Assembly: GCA_035315345.1 (NCBI GenBank)
Contig: DATFYA010000074.1
Location: forward strand, 1-61,492
Origin: Candidatus Methylomirabilota bacterium
GTDB lineage: Bacteria; Methylomirabilota; Methylomirabilia; Rokubacteriales; CSP1-6
Length of the DNA: 61,492 nucleotides
Direction: 5' to 3'
Part shown: positions 35,464 to 43,843 of the stretch, in pieces
How the letters are laid out: the number at the start of each line of letters is the position of its first letter
How positions within the stretch are numbered: position 1 is the stretch's first letter
The notes under the pieces: model-generated
The model's database searches: none
Told to the model about the DNA's origin: nothing
The model's input: only the letters and a program-made list of their open reading frames with translations
Translations under genes and position numbers: made by a program

Positions 35464-36528
35464 TCAGAGGAAGGCGCGCTCGACGAAGAGCACGAGGCCC
35501 ACCGCCAGGACCGCGAGCGAGCAGGCCGCGACCGCCGGGCTGGCCCAGCGGGTCCGGCGGAGCACGAGCAGCAGCGGCAGGCAGATCACGATCACCAGGG
35601 CCTGTCCCGCCTCGACGCCCGCGTTGAAGCCGAAGAGCGAGAGGAGCAGGCCCTGGCGAGGCAGGCCGAGCTCGCGCAGGGCCGAGGAGAAGCCGAAGCC
35701 GTGCACGAGGCCGAATCCGAAGCTGACGAGCCAGCGGCGCGAGATCCTCGGCTTGAAGAAGATGTTCTCGGCGGCCACGAACGCGATGGACAGGGCGATC
35801 ACCGCCTCGATCAGGCGATCGGGCAGGGTGACCACCTGCAGCACCGCCAGGGTGAGGGTGATGCTGTGAGCGATGGTGAACGCGGTGATGATCTTGACGA
35901 GGGAGAGGAGCCCGCCGCCCGGCAAGAGCAGGGCGAGCAGGAACAGCAGGTGATCATAGCCGGTGAGGATGTGCTCGATGCCGAGCATGAAGAAGCTGCC
36001 GGTGGCGTGCGCACCGCTGCCGGGGTCGTCCACCGCGAACGTCGCCTGTCGGCTATCCGGGGCGAACGCGAACTGCTGGGTGCCGCTCGGGGTCTCGATC
36101 TTGGCCAGCGTGTGGTGATCGGGGCCGAGCGCGTCGAAGATGTCGTCCCGGACGTCGAGCTCCTTCATCGCGGTGCCGCACGCGAAGTCCACCGACATCG
36201 TCACGGTCGGCGCGTCGACGGGGGCCGGCTGCAAGAGGCCGGGGCCCGGCTCGCATCGGGTGCCGCCCGCCTGGAGCACGATGCGGGCGCGGATGAGGTC
36301 GAGCAGCTGCTCGCGGCTCCGGGGGCTCCCGCCCTGGGCGAGGCGGAGGGCGTCGGCCAGGTCCGAGGTCAGCGCCGCGCTCGGCAGGGTGAGGCGGTAG
36401 CGTACGGTGCCGCGGTCCACCGTGATCGAGGCATAGCCGGTGGTGCCGCCGGTGTGGGCCGCCGCGGCGAGGGCCCCCGCGAGGGCGAAGCCGAGGGCGA
36501 GGGCGACCTGGATCGGCGCGCGGCTCAT
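35464..36528 (-). CDS. HupE/UreJ family membrane protein with periplasmic N-terminal domain
   Basis: 354 aa. Signal peptide (ALALGFALAGALAAAAH), a ~150-residue beta-rich extracytoplasmic domain, then six membrane helices beginning at GIEHILTGYDHLLFLLALLL. The second signature is VHGFGFSSALREL. HupE/UreJ relatives carry Ni2+ or Co2+; in this long form the function is unproven. Start overlaps the upstream stop (ATGA), making it the last gene of a five-gene cassette with an ABC exporter. Confidence 0.85.
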   Translation of the reverse strand: MSRAPIQVALALGFALAGALAAAAHTGGTTGYASITVDRGTVRYRLTLPSAALTSDLADALRLAQGGSPRSREQLLDLIRARIVLQAGGTRCEPGPGLLQPAPVDAPTVTMSVDFACGTAMKELDVRDDIFDALGPDHHTLAKIETPSGTQQFAFAPDSRQATFAVDDPGSGAHATGSFFMLGIEHILTGYDHLLFLLALLLPGGGLLSLVKIITAFTIAHSITLTLAVLQVVTLPDRLIEAVIALSIAFVAAENIFFKPRISRRWLVSFGFGLVHGFGFSSALRELGLPRQGLLLSLFGFNAGVEAGQALVIVICLPLLLVLRRTRWASPAVAACSLAVLAVGLVLFVERAFL

Positions 36529-37088
36529 CCCCGGCTCGCCTCGCGCAGCGCGTGCTCCCACTCCTCGCCGACGAAGCGGGACATGAGATAGACCCGCTCG
36601 CCGCCCTGCAGCTTCATGTACTGGAGGACCTTCTGCGGATTCGGGCCGCCGAACTCGGCGCCGAGCACCGCCACGCTCCCGCGATACAGGACCGCGGTGA
36701 GGCCGGGGGGATCGAGGCCGAACTCGCGCAGCCCGAGCGCTCCCCATTCGTCGCGCGCCATCACCCGCACCGGGGCGGAGACGTGCATGAATTTGATGCA
36801 CTCCTCGAGCGAGGCGACGAGGGCGCCGGGCAGGGCGCGGCCCTCCGGCGCGGTCCGCCAACCGTTCGCGGCGCGCACGAACGTGAAGCGCCGGTCACCC
36901 GACCGCAGGTCGACCCGATCGATATCGGCGGGGATCTCGCGCATCACGCCGTCCGGCTTGAACCGGACGAGCTGCTGGTTCTCACGCAGGTGGCCGGAGA
37001 GCGCCATCGCGGCGAGCAGCCCCACCGCGAGGAGCGCGAGCGCCAGGGGGGCCCAGTGGCGCGGGCGGCCTATCGCCGTCTCCACCAC
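36525..37088 (-). CDS. DUF4340-type membrane-anchored protein
   Basis: 187 aa from GTG 37088 (or GTG 37085). One N-terminal transmembrane helix (APLALALLAVGLLAAMALSG), then a periplasmic domain with DUF4340-like features (VDLRSGDRRFTFVRAANGWR, TAVLYRGSVAVLGAEFG, YLMSRFVGEEW). Shorter than typical DUF4340 proteins, which often have two such repeats. DUF4340 genes usually follow gldG-like ABC auxiliary genes, as here. Overlaps both neighbours. Confidence 0.75.
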   Translation of the reverse strand: MVETAIGRPRHWAPLALALLAVGLLAAMALSGHLRENQQLVRFKPDGVMREIPADIDRVDLRSGDRRFTFVRAANGWRTAPEGRALPGALVASLEECIKFMHVSAPVRVMARDEWGALGLREFGLDPPGLTAVLYRGSVAVLGAEFGGPNPQKVLQYMKLQGGERVYLMSRFVGEEWEHALREASRG

Positions 37089-38605
37089 ACCGCCGTGCCC
37101 ATCACGATCACCGACAGGGGCAGGAGCACTTCGATGAACAGGAAGATGCGCTGCATCTGCGACTTGGTGAGGAGCACCAGCGGCGGCACCGGCATGCGGA
37201 TGGCGACCACGGGGGCCTGGTCCTCGTGAACCGCCCAGCGCACCATGGCGAGTGCGAGATCGCTGTTGGCCATGTAGGGCAAGAAGGAGTTGCTGGCGAA
37301 GTCGCCGTCTCCCACCACCACGAGGCGGAACGGCCGCGGCGCCGCCGGCGTGCCCGGCCACGCGCCCTCGACCGCGACCGCGAGCGGACGACGGCCCGGC
37401 GCGGAGGGATTGCCCGCGGCCGGCGCGGGGCCTGCGCGTCCGGGCCGACGCTCCTCGACCTCGCGGACCTCGCGCGCGTAGCTCTGCGGACTGCTCAGGA
37501 AGAGCGGCGCGCTGGTGACTCCGGCCGGGGGCGGCAGCACGGTGATGGAGCGCACGCCCGGAAAGAAGGTCAGCGCGATGCTCCGGGTGATCGGATGGCG
37601 CTCGTACACCGGGACCGCGACCACCTCGGGGTCGGTGGAGTAGTGGTCGAGCGGGTCGATCACCACGTTCTGGCTCATCACGATTCCGATCTGCTCCAGG
37701 GCTCCCGCGAGCCGGGGCTCCAGCACGAAGCCCAGGTCGTACATGAGCACCGCCGAGCCGCCCTGCGCGAGATAGGCGGTCAACTGGTCGCTCTCGCCGG
37801 GCAGGTAGGTGGTGCGCGGATTGACGTCCAGCACCGCCGCGCAGTCGGAGGGAATCGCGCTCAGCGTCGCCGGGATGATCTTGCGCGTCTCGTAGCCGAA
37901 GGACTCCAGGGCGCGCCGCAGCCGGCCCGCGCCGTGGAAGCGCATCTGCACCACCGCGGAGGCGCCCTCTCCGTGTCCGTGTCCCGCCGCGCCCTCGAAG
38001 TGGGTGTGGAACTCGAAGTTCTCCATCGGGTACTCGTTGTGGCCCTCGATGAAGCACACGGTGGTGACCCGGTCGCGGGTGACCCGGAGGATGCCGAGGG
38101 CGATCTGATTCTCGTCCGTGCTCATCACCTGGATCCGGCGGCCCGCGGTCTCGAGGACGGCCGCGTTGTAGATCCGGATCCCGTAGGTGTCGGCGACCGT
38201 CGGCTGCTTGTCGGGATCGACGGTGCGGACGTGCAGCCGGGGGTTGCGGCGCCCGAGGACCTCGACCATCTCCTTGGCGCGGAGCCCCTCCTGGTGCTGC
38301 GACTGGTAGAAGTAGGTGAGCGACACGTCCTGGCCGAGCCGATCCACCACGTCCTCCGCCTGCTTCGACGGCGTGAAGACGCCCTCGCGGGTGAGATCGA
38401 AGTGCTCGTCGTGCCGGACCAGCGCGACGTTGGCGAGCACGCCGGTGCCGAGCGTCGCGACCACGACGCCGATCGCGTAGGCGAGGGCCGCGGGGCGCCG
38501 GAGCCGTGGCTGCAGCGGCAGCCGCAGCCCGAGCGCGAAGAGGGCGAAGAGGGCGACGAGCCAGCCCGCGAACCACAGGAGAGTGAGGGGATCGACGCGG
38601 TCCAT
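37070..38605 (-). CDS. GldG-like ABC transporter auxiliary (DUF4350/IFT52-like) protein
   Basis: 511 aa. Two N-terminal membrane helices (TLLWFAGWLVALFALFALGL, then ALAYAIGVVVATLGTGVLAN), a large extracytoplasmic Rossmann-like region (VSLTYFYQSQHQEGLRAKEM, VCFIEGHNEYPMENFEFHTH) and a C-terminal anchor (FLFIEVLLPLSVIVMGTAVW). The domain order matches the GldG family that works with ABC-2 exporters in envelope or gliding machinery. A His/Gly loop AAGHGHGEGA is notable. Confidence 0.82.
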   Translation of the reverse strand: MDRVDPLTLLWFAGWLVALFALFALGLRLPLQPRLRRPAALAYAIGVVVATLGTGVLANVALVRHDEHFDLTREGVFTPSKQAEDVVDRLGQDVSLTYFYQSQHQEGLRAKEMVEVLGRRNPRLHVRTVDPDKQPTVADTYGIRIYNAAVLETAGRRIQVMSTDENQIALGILRVTRDRVTTVCFIEGHNEYPMENFEFHTHFEGAAGHGHGEGASAVVQMRFHGAGRLRRALESFGYETRKIIPATLSAIPSDCAAVLDVNPRTTYLPGESDQLTAYLAQGGSAVLMYDLGFVLEPRLAGALEQIGIVMSQNVVIDPLDHYSTDPEVVAVPVYERHPITRSIALTFFPGVRSITVLPPPAGVTSAPLFLSSPQSYAREVREVEERRPGRAGPAPAAGNPSAPGRRPLAVAVEGAWPGTPAAPRPFRLVVVGDGDFASNSFLPYMANSDLALAMVRWAVHEDQAPVVAIRMPVPPLVLLTKSQMQRIFLFIEVLLPLSVIVMGTAVWWRRR

Positions 38606-38612
38606 CGTGGTG

Positions 38613-39314
38613 CTATCGCCGGGCCAGCGCCCGCACGCTGAGGAAGAGCCCGGCGAGCACCACGGTCAGGAAGAATCCGACGTCGGAGAGGAACATCGCG
38701 CCGGTCGCGAACGGGGTGAAGTGGGCGACCAGCGAGAGGTGGGAGACCAGCTGGTCGTAGGGATCGGGCAGGAGATAGCCGAGGGTGTCGATCATCCACA
38801 GCAGGATGCCGGCGCCGAGCGAGATCACCGCGGCCACGATCTGGTTCGAGGTGAGCCCCGAGGCGAGCAGGCCGATGGCGGTCAGCGCGGCGGCCAGGAG
38901 CAGGAGGCCCAGGAAGCCGCTGTAGATCGGGCCCCAGTCGGGATTGCCGTAGATGCCCAGCACGACCGCGTAGCTCGCGGTGAGCGCCAGCATGAGGGCG
39001 GGCAGGGTCAATCCCGCGACGAACTTGGCCAGCACGATCTCGGCCTCGCGGACCGGCGACGTCAGCAGCAGCTCGAGCGTGCCGGCTCGCCGCTCCTCCG
39101 CGAAGAGCCGCATCGTGACCACCGGCACGATGAGGAGGAAGAGCACCGCGGCCTGGAAGAACACGCGCACCAGCTCGCCGGTGCGGTTGAGGAACAGGAT
39201 CGCGGTGAAGGTGTACCCCATCAGCAGCAGGTAGACCGCGAGGGTCGCGTAGGCGATGGGAGAGGCGAAGATCGCCTGCTCCTCCTTGAGCAGCAGCGTG
39301 CCGAAGTGCCTCAC
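38613..39314 (-). CDS. ABC-2 type transporter permease (GldF-like)
   Basis: 233 aa, six helices. Begins HFGTLLLKEEQAIFASPIAY and carries LFAEERRAGTLELLLTSPVR, the hallmark loop of the NosY/GldF ABC-2 permeases. GTG start overlaps the ATPase stop (GTGA). Likely forms the exporter core with the ATPase, the GldG-like and DUF4340 proteins. Confidence 0.9.
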   Translation of the reverse strand: MRHFGTLLLKEEQAIFASPIAYATLAVYLLLMGYTFTAILFLNRTGELVRVFFQAAVLFLLIVPVVTMRLFAEERRAGTLELLLTSPVREAEIVLAKFVAGLTLPALMLALTASYAVVLGIYGNPDWGPIYSGFLGLLLLAAALTAIGLLASGLTSNQIVAAVISLGAGILLWMIDTLGYLLPDPYDQLVSHLSLVAHFTPFATGAMFLSDVGFFLTVVLAGLFLSVRALARR

Positions 39315-40261
39315 GGGCCGTCTCCCGCTCGGTCGCCGGTGAGGCCCAGGAAGAGCGCCTCCAGATCCACCGGGGCCGGGCCCATCTCGACGAGCCCGAA
39401 GCCGCCCGCGACGAGCGAGGCGGCCAGCGCCTCCGAAACGGTGGCGCCGGCCTCCGCGTCCACGAGATACGCGGCCGGATCCGATGCGGCGTCGGTCGTC
39501 TCGACGCGCACGCCACGGACTCCGGGGACGGCGGCGAGGGCGGCCCGCACCGCGTCCGGCCGGCCGCGCACGCGCAGCCGAATGCGCTGGCCGAGCCCGC
39601 CGGTCCGGAGCGAGTGCACGCCGAGGAGGCGGCCGTTGAGGAGGATCGCCACGCGGTCCGCCACGCGCTCGATCTCGCCGAGGATGTGGGAGGTGACCAG
39701 CACCGTCCGCTCGCCGGCGAGCGCGCGGATGTGCCCGCGCATCTCGATGATCTGGCGGGGATCGAGACCGTTCGTCGGCTCGTCGAGGACCAGCAGCTCC
39801 GGGTTGCCGAGCAGGGCCTGGGCGATCGCGACCCGCTGCCGGTAGCCGCGGGAGAGCTTGCCGATGAGCAGGCGGCCGACGTCGCCGAGGGCCAGCCGCT
39901 CGATGGCGCCCTCCACCGCCGACCCGACGCGGTCGCCGGCCAGCCCCTTGAGCCGCGCCATGAAGCCGAGGAATTCCCGGACCCGCATCCAGCCGTAGAG
40001 CGGGCTGTCCTCGGGCACGTAGCCGACCCGGGCCCGAGCCTGAAACGACTCGTCCACCACGTCGAGGCCGGCGATGCGGGCGGTGCCCGCGGACGGACGG
40101 AGGTAGCCGGTGAGGATGCGCAGAATCGTGGTCTTGCCGGAGCCGTTCGGGCCGAGCAGTCCCATGACCTCGCCGGTCTCGACCTCGAGCGAGATCCGGT
40201 CGACGGCGAGGCGGGGCCCGTACCACTTGGTGAGATGGTCGGCGACGATGATCGGGGGCAT
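39311..40261 (-). CDS. ABC transporter ATP-binding protein (NatA/GldA-like)
   Basis: 316 aa. Walker A LLGPNGSGKTTI (about 36-47), Q-loop near YVPEDSPLYGWM, signature LSRGYRQRVAIAQ, Walker B LLVLDEPTNGLDP, H-loop VTSHILGE. A C-terminal ~90-residue domain (from RIRLRVRGRP) resembles the regulatory tail of GldA/CcmA-type ATPases. First gene of the exporter cassette (ATPase, permease, GldG-like, DUF4340, HupE). Confidence 0.93.
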   Translation of the reverse strand: MPPIIVADHLTKWYGPRLAVDRISLEVETGEVMGLLGPNGSGKTTILRILTGYLRPSAGTARIAGLDVVDESFQARARVGYVPEDSPLYGWMRVREFLGFMARLKGLAGDRVGSAVEGAIERLALGDVGRLLIGKLSRGYRQRVAIAQALLGNPELLVLDEPTNGLDPRQIIEMRGHIRALAGERTVLVTSHILGEIERVADRVAILLNGRLLGVHSLRTGGLGQRIRLRVRGRPDAVRAALAAVPGVRGVRVETTDAASDPAAYLVDAEAGATVSEALAASLVAGGFGLVEMGPAPVDLEALFLGLTGDRAGDGP

Positions 40262-40273
40262 CGGGAAGAACGA

Positions 40274-40304
40274 CGCCGCCGGACGGCTCGACCGTCCGGC
40301 GGCG
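40274..40304 (-). terminator. strong hairpin downstream of the MBL hydrolase
   Basis: Perfect 13-bp stem (40274-40286 with 40292-40304, arm CGCCGCCGGACGG) and a CTCGA loop. On the minus strand it is followed by a pyrimidine-rich tract (TCGTTCTTCCC). It sits between the MBL hydrolase stop and the ABC ATPase start and should separate the two units. Confidence 0.7.
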
Positions 40305-40338
40305 CGGGCTAGTTCAGGATCTCCGACCCGGAGTCCGC

Positions 40339-41244
40339 CTACTCGAACATCTGGGGCGCCTTGGTCGAACGGGCCTTGCCGGCCGGGCCGTCCGGATCGT
40401 GCGCGGTCATGAAGCTGGCGTTCTCGCGCCCCTGCAGCATCCGGATGTACTCGTACGCGTTCAGGATTCCGGCGGGATAGTACGCGAGCGAGATGTCGGG
40501 CAGCAGGTTCTTGGTGACGTTCTCGGAGAAGTACACGTTGTCGCTGGTGAGGACGACCGTGCCGGTCTTGGGCAGGCGGACGATCGCCATCTGGCTGCCC
40601 GGAGTATGGCCGGGCCAGTTCTTGACGACGACGCTGCCGTCGCCGAACACGTCCAGATCGCCGGTCAGCTGCTCCATCTTGAACTTGTTGGGCAGCGCCT
40701 CGCCCAGGTCGTTGCGGAGGCACGCCACGTCACCGGGGATGTAGGGACCGGCGGTGCCGGGCTCGGGCCAGGCCGCGTTCTTCATCTCGTCCTTCTGGAC
40801 GAGGAGGGTCGCCTTGGGGAACTTGCAGACGTTCCCGCCGTGGTCGAGATGCATGTGGCCGACCGCCACGTACTTGATGTCGTCGGGGCTGAGCCCGATC
40901 TTCTTCAGCTGGGTATCGATCGCCACGTCCGGACCGCGCTCGGGAGTGAGGCCCTTGATGAACGGCCCCCAGTAGCTGGGGTCGCTGATGATCTTGTCGT
41001 TGTTCCCGGTGTCGAACAGGAAGTTGCCCTTCGGGTGCCGGACGACGAAGAAGCCGACCGGGACGGTGATCGGGTTGGTGGAGGCTCCCGACTGCAGAGC
41101 GCTCTTCGCGATCGTCAGCCCTCCGGAGCTGAACGCGTACATCTTCATTCCGGCGGGAGCAGGGGTCTGCGCGAAGGCGGGAGAGGCGACGAGTAGGATT
41201 GCGACTGCCAAGCACGACACCGTAGAGACGATCCTTCGGATCAT
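40339..41244 (-). CDS. exported MBL-fold metallo-hydrolase (AHL-lactonase-like subfamily)
   Basis: 301 aa. Signal peptide SCLAVAILLVASPAFAQ cut near residue 26. Metal site HMHLDHGG gives His130, His132, Asp134 and His135; further ligands in NWPGHTPGSQMA and MTAHDPDG. Closest to the N-acyl-homoserine-lactonase-like MBL group, but export to the periplasm is unlike AiiA; other lactones or esters are possible. Start MIRRIV chosen for the signal peptide and AGGAG upstream. Confidence 0.88.
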   Translation of the reverse strand: MIRRIVSTVSCLAVAILLVASPAFAQTPAPAGMKMYAFSSGGLTIAKSALQSGASTNPITVPVGFFVVRHPKGNFLFDTGNNDKIISDPSYWGPFIKGLTPERGPDVAIDTQLKKIGLSPDDIKYVAVGHMHLDHGGNVCKFPKATLLVQKDEMKNAAWPEPGTAGPYIPGDVACLRNDLGEALPNKFKMEQLTGDLDVFGDGSVVVKNWPGHTPGSQMAIVRLPKTGTVVLTSDNVYFSENVTKNLLPDISLAYYPAGILNAYEYIRMLQGRENASFMTAHDPDGPAGKARSTKAPQMFE

Positions 41245-41356
41245 TCGGTTCTCCTCAGCGGCCCGATGCTTCCGCTCTGAAGACGTGAACGCGCCAGGAA
41301 CTTTCCGCGACGGCTGCATCCTCCCTTCCGGGCTGGCAGGCCCGTCGATGGGGCGG

Positions 41357-41385
41357 AGTATAGAAATGCCTCGTGAAGCTGTCAA
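41357..41385 (-). promoter_or_regulatory. promoter of the MBL hydrolase
   Basis: Minus strand TTGACA (41385-41380), 17 bp, TATACT (41362-41357): nearly consensus. Leader about 105 nt. The spacer carries a GTGAAG half-site matching the nearby dyad. Confidence 0.75.
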
Positions 41386-41403
41386 GGTAAGCTGTTGATG
41401 TCG

Positions 41404-41420
41404 CTTCACAAGTTGTGAAG
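41404..41420. promoter_or_regulatory. perfect 8-bp dyad, candidate operator
   Basis: CTTCACAA (41404-41411), one central G, TTGTGAAG (41413-41420). It is centred between two divergent promoters, about 18 bp from the MBL -35 and 20 bp from the mrfA -35, an ideal place for a dimeric regulator controlling both. Cognate regulator not identified. Confidence 0.55.
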
Positions 41421-41440
41421 TTCGTCGGCATCTGCAAAAT

Positions 41441-41470
41441 TTGACAAATCTCGCTCACTAAACATAGGAT
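41441..41470 (+). promoter_or_regulatory. promoter of the mrfA-like gene, nearly leaderless
   Basis: TTGACA (41441-41446), 18 bp, TAGGAT (41465-41470); ATG at 41480 is 9 nt after the -10. The first 21 nt closely match the region at 45146-45166 upstream of the iron-binding protein gene. Confidence 0.55.
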
Positions 41471-41479
41471 GAGCGCGCC

Positions 41480-43831
41480 ATGCAAATCCGAGAGCTCCTC
41501 GACGAGCTCTTGACGTCGCTCGAGACCGGTCCGCTGATCACCGCGGTGCGCCACTTCGAGTCCCGGCCCGCGGTCTTCGCCCCGTTTCCCTCCTCGCTCG
41601 ACCCGCGCATCGTGGAGGCGCTGAAGGCGCGCGGGATCGAGCAGCTCTACTCGCATCAGGCGCGCGCCTTCGAGACGGCGGCCAAGGGCGAGCACCTGGT
41701 GGTGGTGACCCCGACCGCCTCCGGCAAGACGCTCTGCTACAACCTGCCGGTGTTGCAGGCGCTGGTGCAGCAGCCCGAAGCCCGCGTGCTCTACCTCTTC
41801 CCCACGAAGGCGCTCGCGCAGGATCAGCTCGCCGAGCTGACCGAGCTGGCCAAGTCGCTGCCCGACATGCGGATGTTCACCTACGACGGCGACACCCCGC
41901 AGGACGCGCGGCGCTCGGTACGCGCGCGGGCCAACCTGGTGCTCACCAACCCGGACATGCTGCACTCCGGGATCCTGCCGCACCACACGAAGTGGGTGAA
42001 CCTGTTCCAGAACCTGAAGTACGTGGTGATCGACGAGCTGCACGCCTACCGGGGCGTCTTCGGCAGCCACCTCGCCAACGTGCTGCGCCGGCTCAAGCGC
42101 ATCTGCCGTCACTACGGCGCGACTCCGCAGTTCATCATGGCCTCGGCCACCATCGCCAATCCCGGCGATCTGGCCCAGCGCTTGACCGGCGAGCCGGTGG
42201 CGGAGCTGAACGAGAGCGGCGCGCCCACCGGCGAGAAGACCTTCATGGTCTACAACCCGCCGGTGATCAACCCCGACCTGGGCATCCGCGCGCCGTATCT
42301 CGGCGAGGCGTCGAGGCTGGCCGCGCGCTTCCTCAAGCAGAAGGTCGCCACCATCGTGTTCTGTCAGAGCCGGCTCTCCACCGAGGTGGTGCTGGCCTCG
42401 ATCAAGAAGGAGGTCGAGGACAAGACCGGCGACTCCGGGATCGTGCGCGGCTATCGCGGCGGCTACCTGCCGCTCCGGCGCCGCGAGGTGGAGCGCGGGC
42501 TCCGCTCGGGCGACGTGCTGGGCGTGGTGGCGACGAGCGCGCTCGAGCTGGGCATCGACATCGGGCATCTCGACCTGGCGGTGCTCGCGGGCTACCCCGG
42601 GACCATCGCCTCGATGTGGCAGCAGGCGGGCCGCGCGGGCCGGCGCAGCGGCGAGTCCGCCGCGGTCATGGTGGCGACGAGCTCCCCGATGGATCAGTAC
42701 CTGGCCGCGCATCCCGACTACCTGTTCGGCGCGCCGCCCGAGCACGCGCGGGTGAATCCCGAGAACCCCTTCATCCTGATCAACCACGTCAAGTGCGCGG
42801 CGTTCGAGCTGCCCCTGGGCGCCGACGAGCCCTTCGGGGGCGACGTGTCGGCGCATCTGGCCGCGCTCGAGGAGGAGGGCGTGCTGCACCGGGCGGGCGA
42901 GCACTTCCACTGGAGCTCGGAGACCTACCCGGCCGACCACATCTCCCTGCGCACGGTGACCTCCGACAACTTCCTGGTCATCGACACCACCGCGCGCGAT
43001 GCTCAGCAGGTGAAGCGGCGCCAGATCATCGCGGAGGTGGACTGGAAGAGCGCCTTCGCCATGATCTATCCCAAGGCGATCTACATGGTGGAGGGCGAGC
43101 CCTTCGAGGTACAGGAGCTCCACTATCGCGAGGACGAGGAGAAGGTCGCCTACGTGAAAAAGGTGGTCGTCGACTACTTCACCGACGCGATCACCGCCAA
43201 GGGGGTATGGATCCTCCAGCGCTTCGGCCGCCAGGAGACGCCGGGCCTGCTCGCCGAGCAGGGCGAAGTGCTGGTCGCCGAGAAGGTGGTGGGCTTCAAG
43301 AAGATCAAGATGGGTACGCTCGAGAACGTGGGCTCGGGCGAGGTCGAGCTGCCGCAGCAGGAGATGCAGACCACCAGCGCGTGGCTGACCCTCGACCCGG
43401 GACTTCTCGACCAGATCTCCTCGCGCCGCGACGACCTGGTCGACGGGCTGCGCGCGCTCACCCACCTGCTACACCACCTGGCTCCGATCTTCCTGCTCTG
43501 CGACATCCGCGACGTCGGCTCCTGGCTCGGCGACGGCTCGCCCGCCCAGGCCGGCCAGGTGGTGACGCGGGAGACCATGCGCGCGCAGCTGCTCCAGGGC
43601 GAGACCTTCACGCCGACGATCTACCTCTACGACAACCAGCCCGGCGGCATCGGCCTGGCCGAGCGCATCTTCGAGGTGCTCCCGGACCTGCTCGCCCGCG
43701 GGCTCGAGACGCTCGAGGCCTGCGGCTGCCGTAGCGGCTGCCCGTCCTGCGCCGGCCCGGTGAACGAGGTGGGCCGTCAAGCCAAGCCGGTGGCCCTGGC
43801 GATCCTGCAGCGCCTCGTGCGCCGGCGCTGA
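41480..43831 (+). CDS. mrfA: DEAD/DEAH-box helicase with DUF1998 domain, MrfA/YprA family
   Basis: 783 aa. Helicase core: Q-like SHQARAFE, Walker A TPTASGKT (about 76), motif II IDELHAY, motif III SATIANP, motif VI QQAGRAGRRSGES. The C-terminal DUF1998 domain has the four-cysteine cluster CGCRSGCPSC (about 747-756). In Bacillus subtilis MrfA works with the nuclease MrfB to repair mitomycin C lesions independently of UvrABC. The same gene order is kept here, supporting the call. Confidence 0.92.
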   Translation: MQIRELLDELLTSLETGPLITAVRHFESRPAVFAPFPSSLDPRIVEALKARGIEQLYSHQARAFETAAKGEHLVVVTPTASGKTLCYNLPVLQALVQQPEARVLYLFPTKALAQDQLAELTELAKSLPDMRMFTYDGDTPQDARRSVRARANLVLTNPDMLHSGILPHHTKWVNLFQNLKYVVIDELHAYRGVFGSHLANVLRRLKRICRHYGATPQFIMASATIANPGDLAQRLTGEPVAELNESGAPTGEKTFMVYNPPVINPDLGIRAPYLGEASRLAARFLKQKVATIVFCQSRLSTEVVLASIKKEVEDKTGDSGIVRGYRGGYLPLRRREVERGLRSGDVLGVVATSALELGIDIGHLDLAVLAGYPGTIASMWQQAGRAGRRSGESAAVMVATSSPMDQYLAAHPDYLFGAPPEHARVNPENPFILINHVKCAAFELPLGADEPFGGDVSAHLAALEEEGVLHRAGEHFHWSSETYPADHISLRTVTSDNFLVIDTTARDAQQVKRRQIIAEVDWKSAFAMIYPKAIYMVEGEPFEVQELHYREDEEKVAYVKKVVVDYFTDAITAKGVWILQRFGRQETPGLLAEQGEVLVAEKVVGFKKIKMGTLENVGSGEVELPQQEMQTTSAWLTLDPGLLDQISSRRDDLVDGLRALTHLLHHLAPIFLLCDIRDVGSWLGDGSPAQAGQVVTRETMRAQLLQGETFTPTIYLYDNQPGGIGLAERIFEVLPDLLARGLETLEACGCRSGCPSCAGPVNEVGRQAKPVALAILQRLVRRR

Positions 43832-43843
43832 CCGCCCGCTCCG

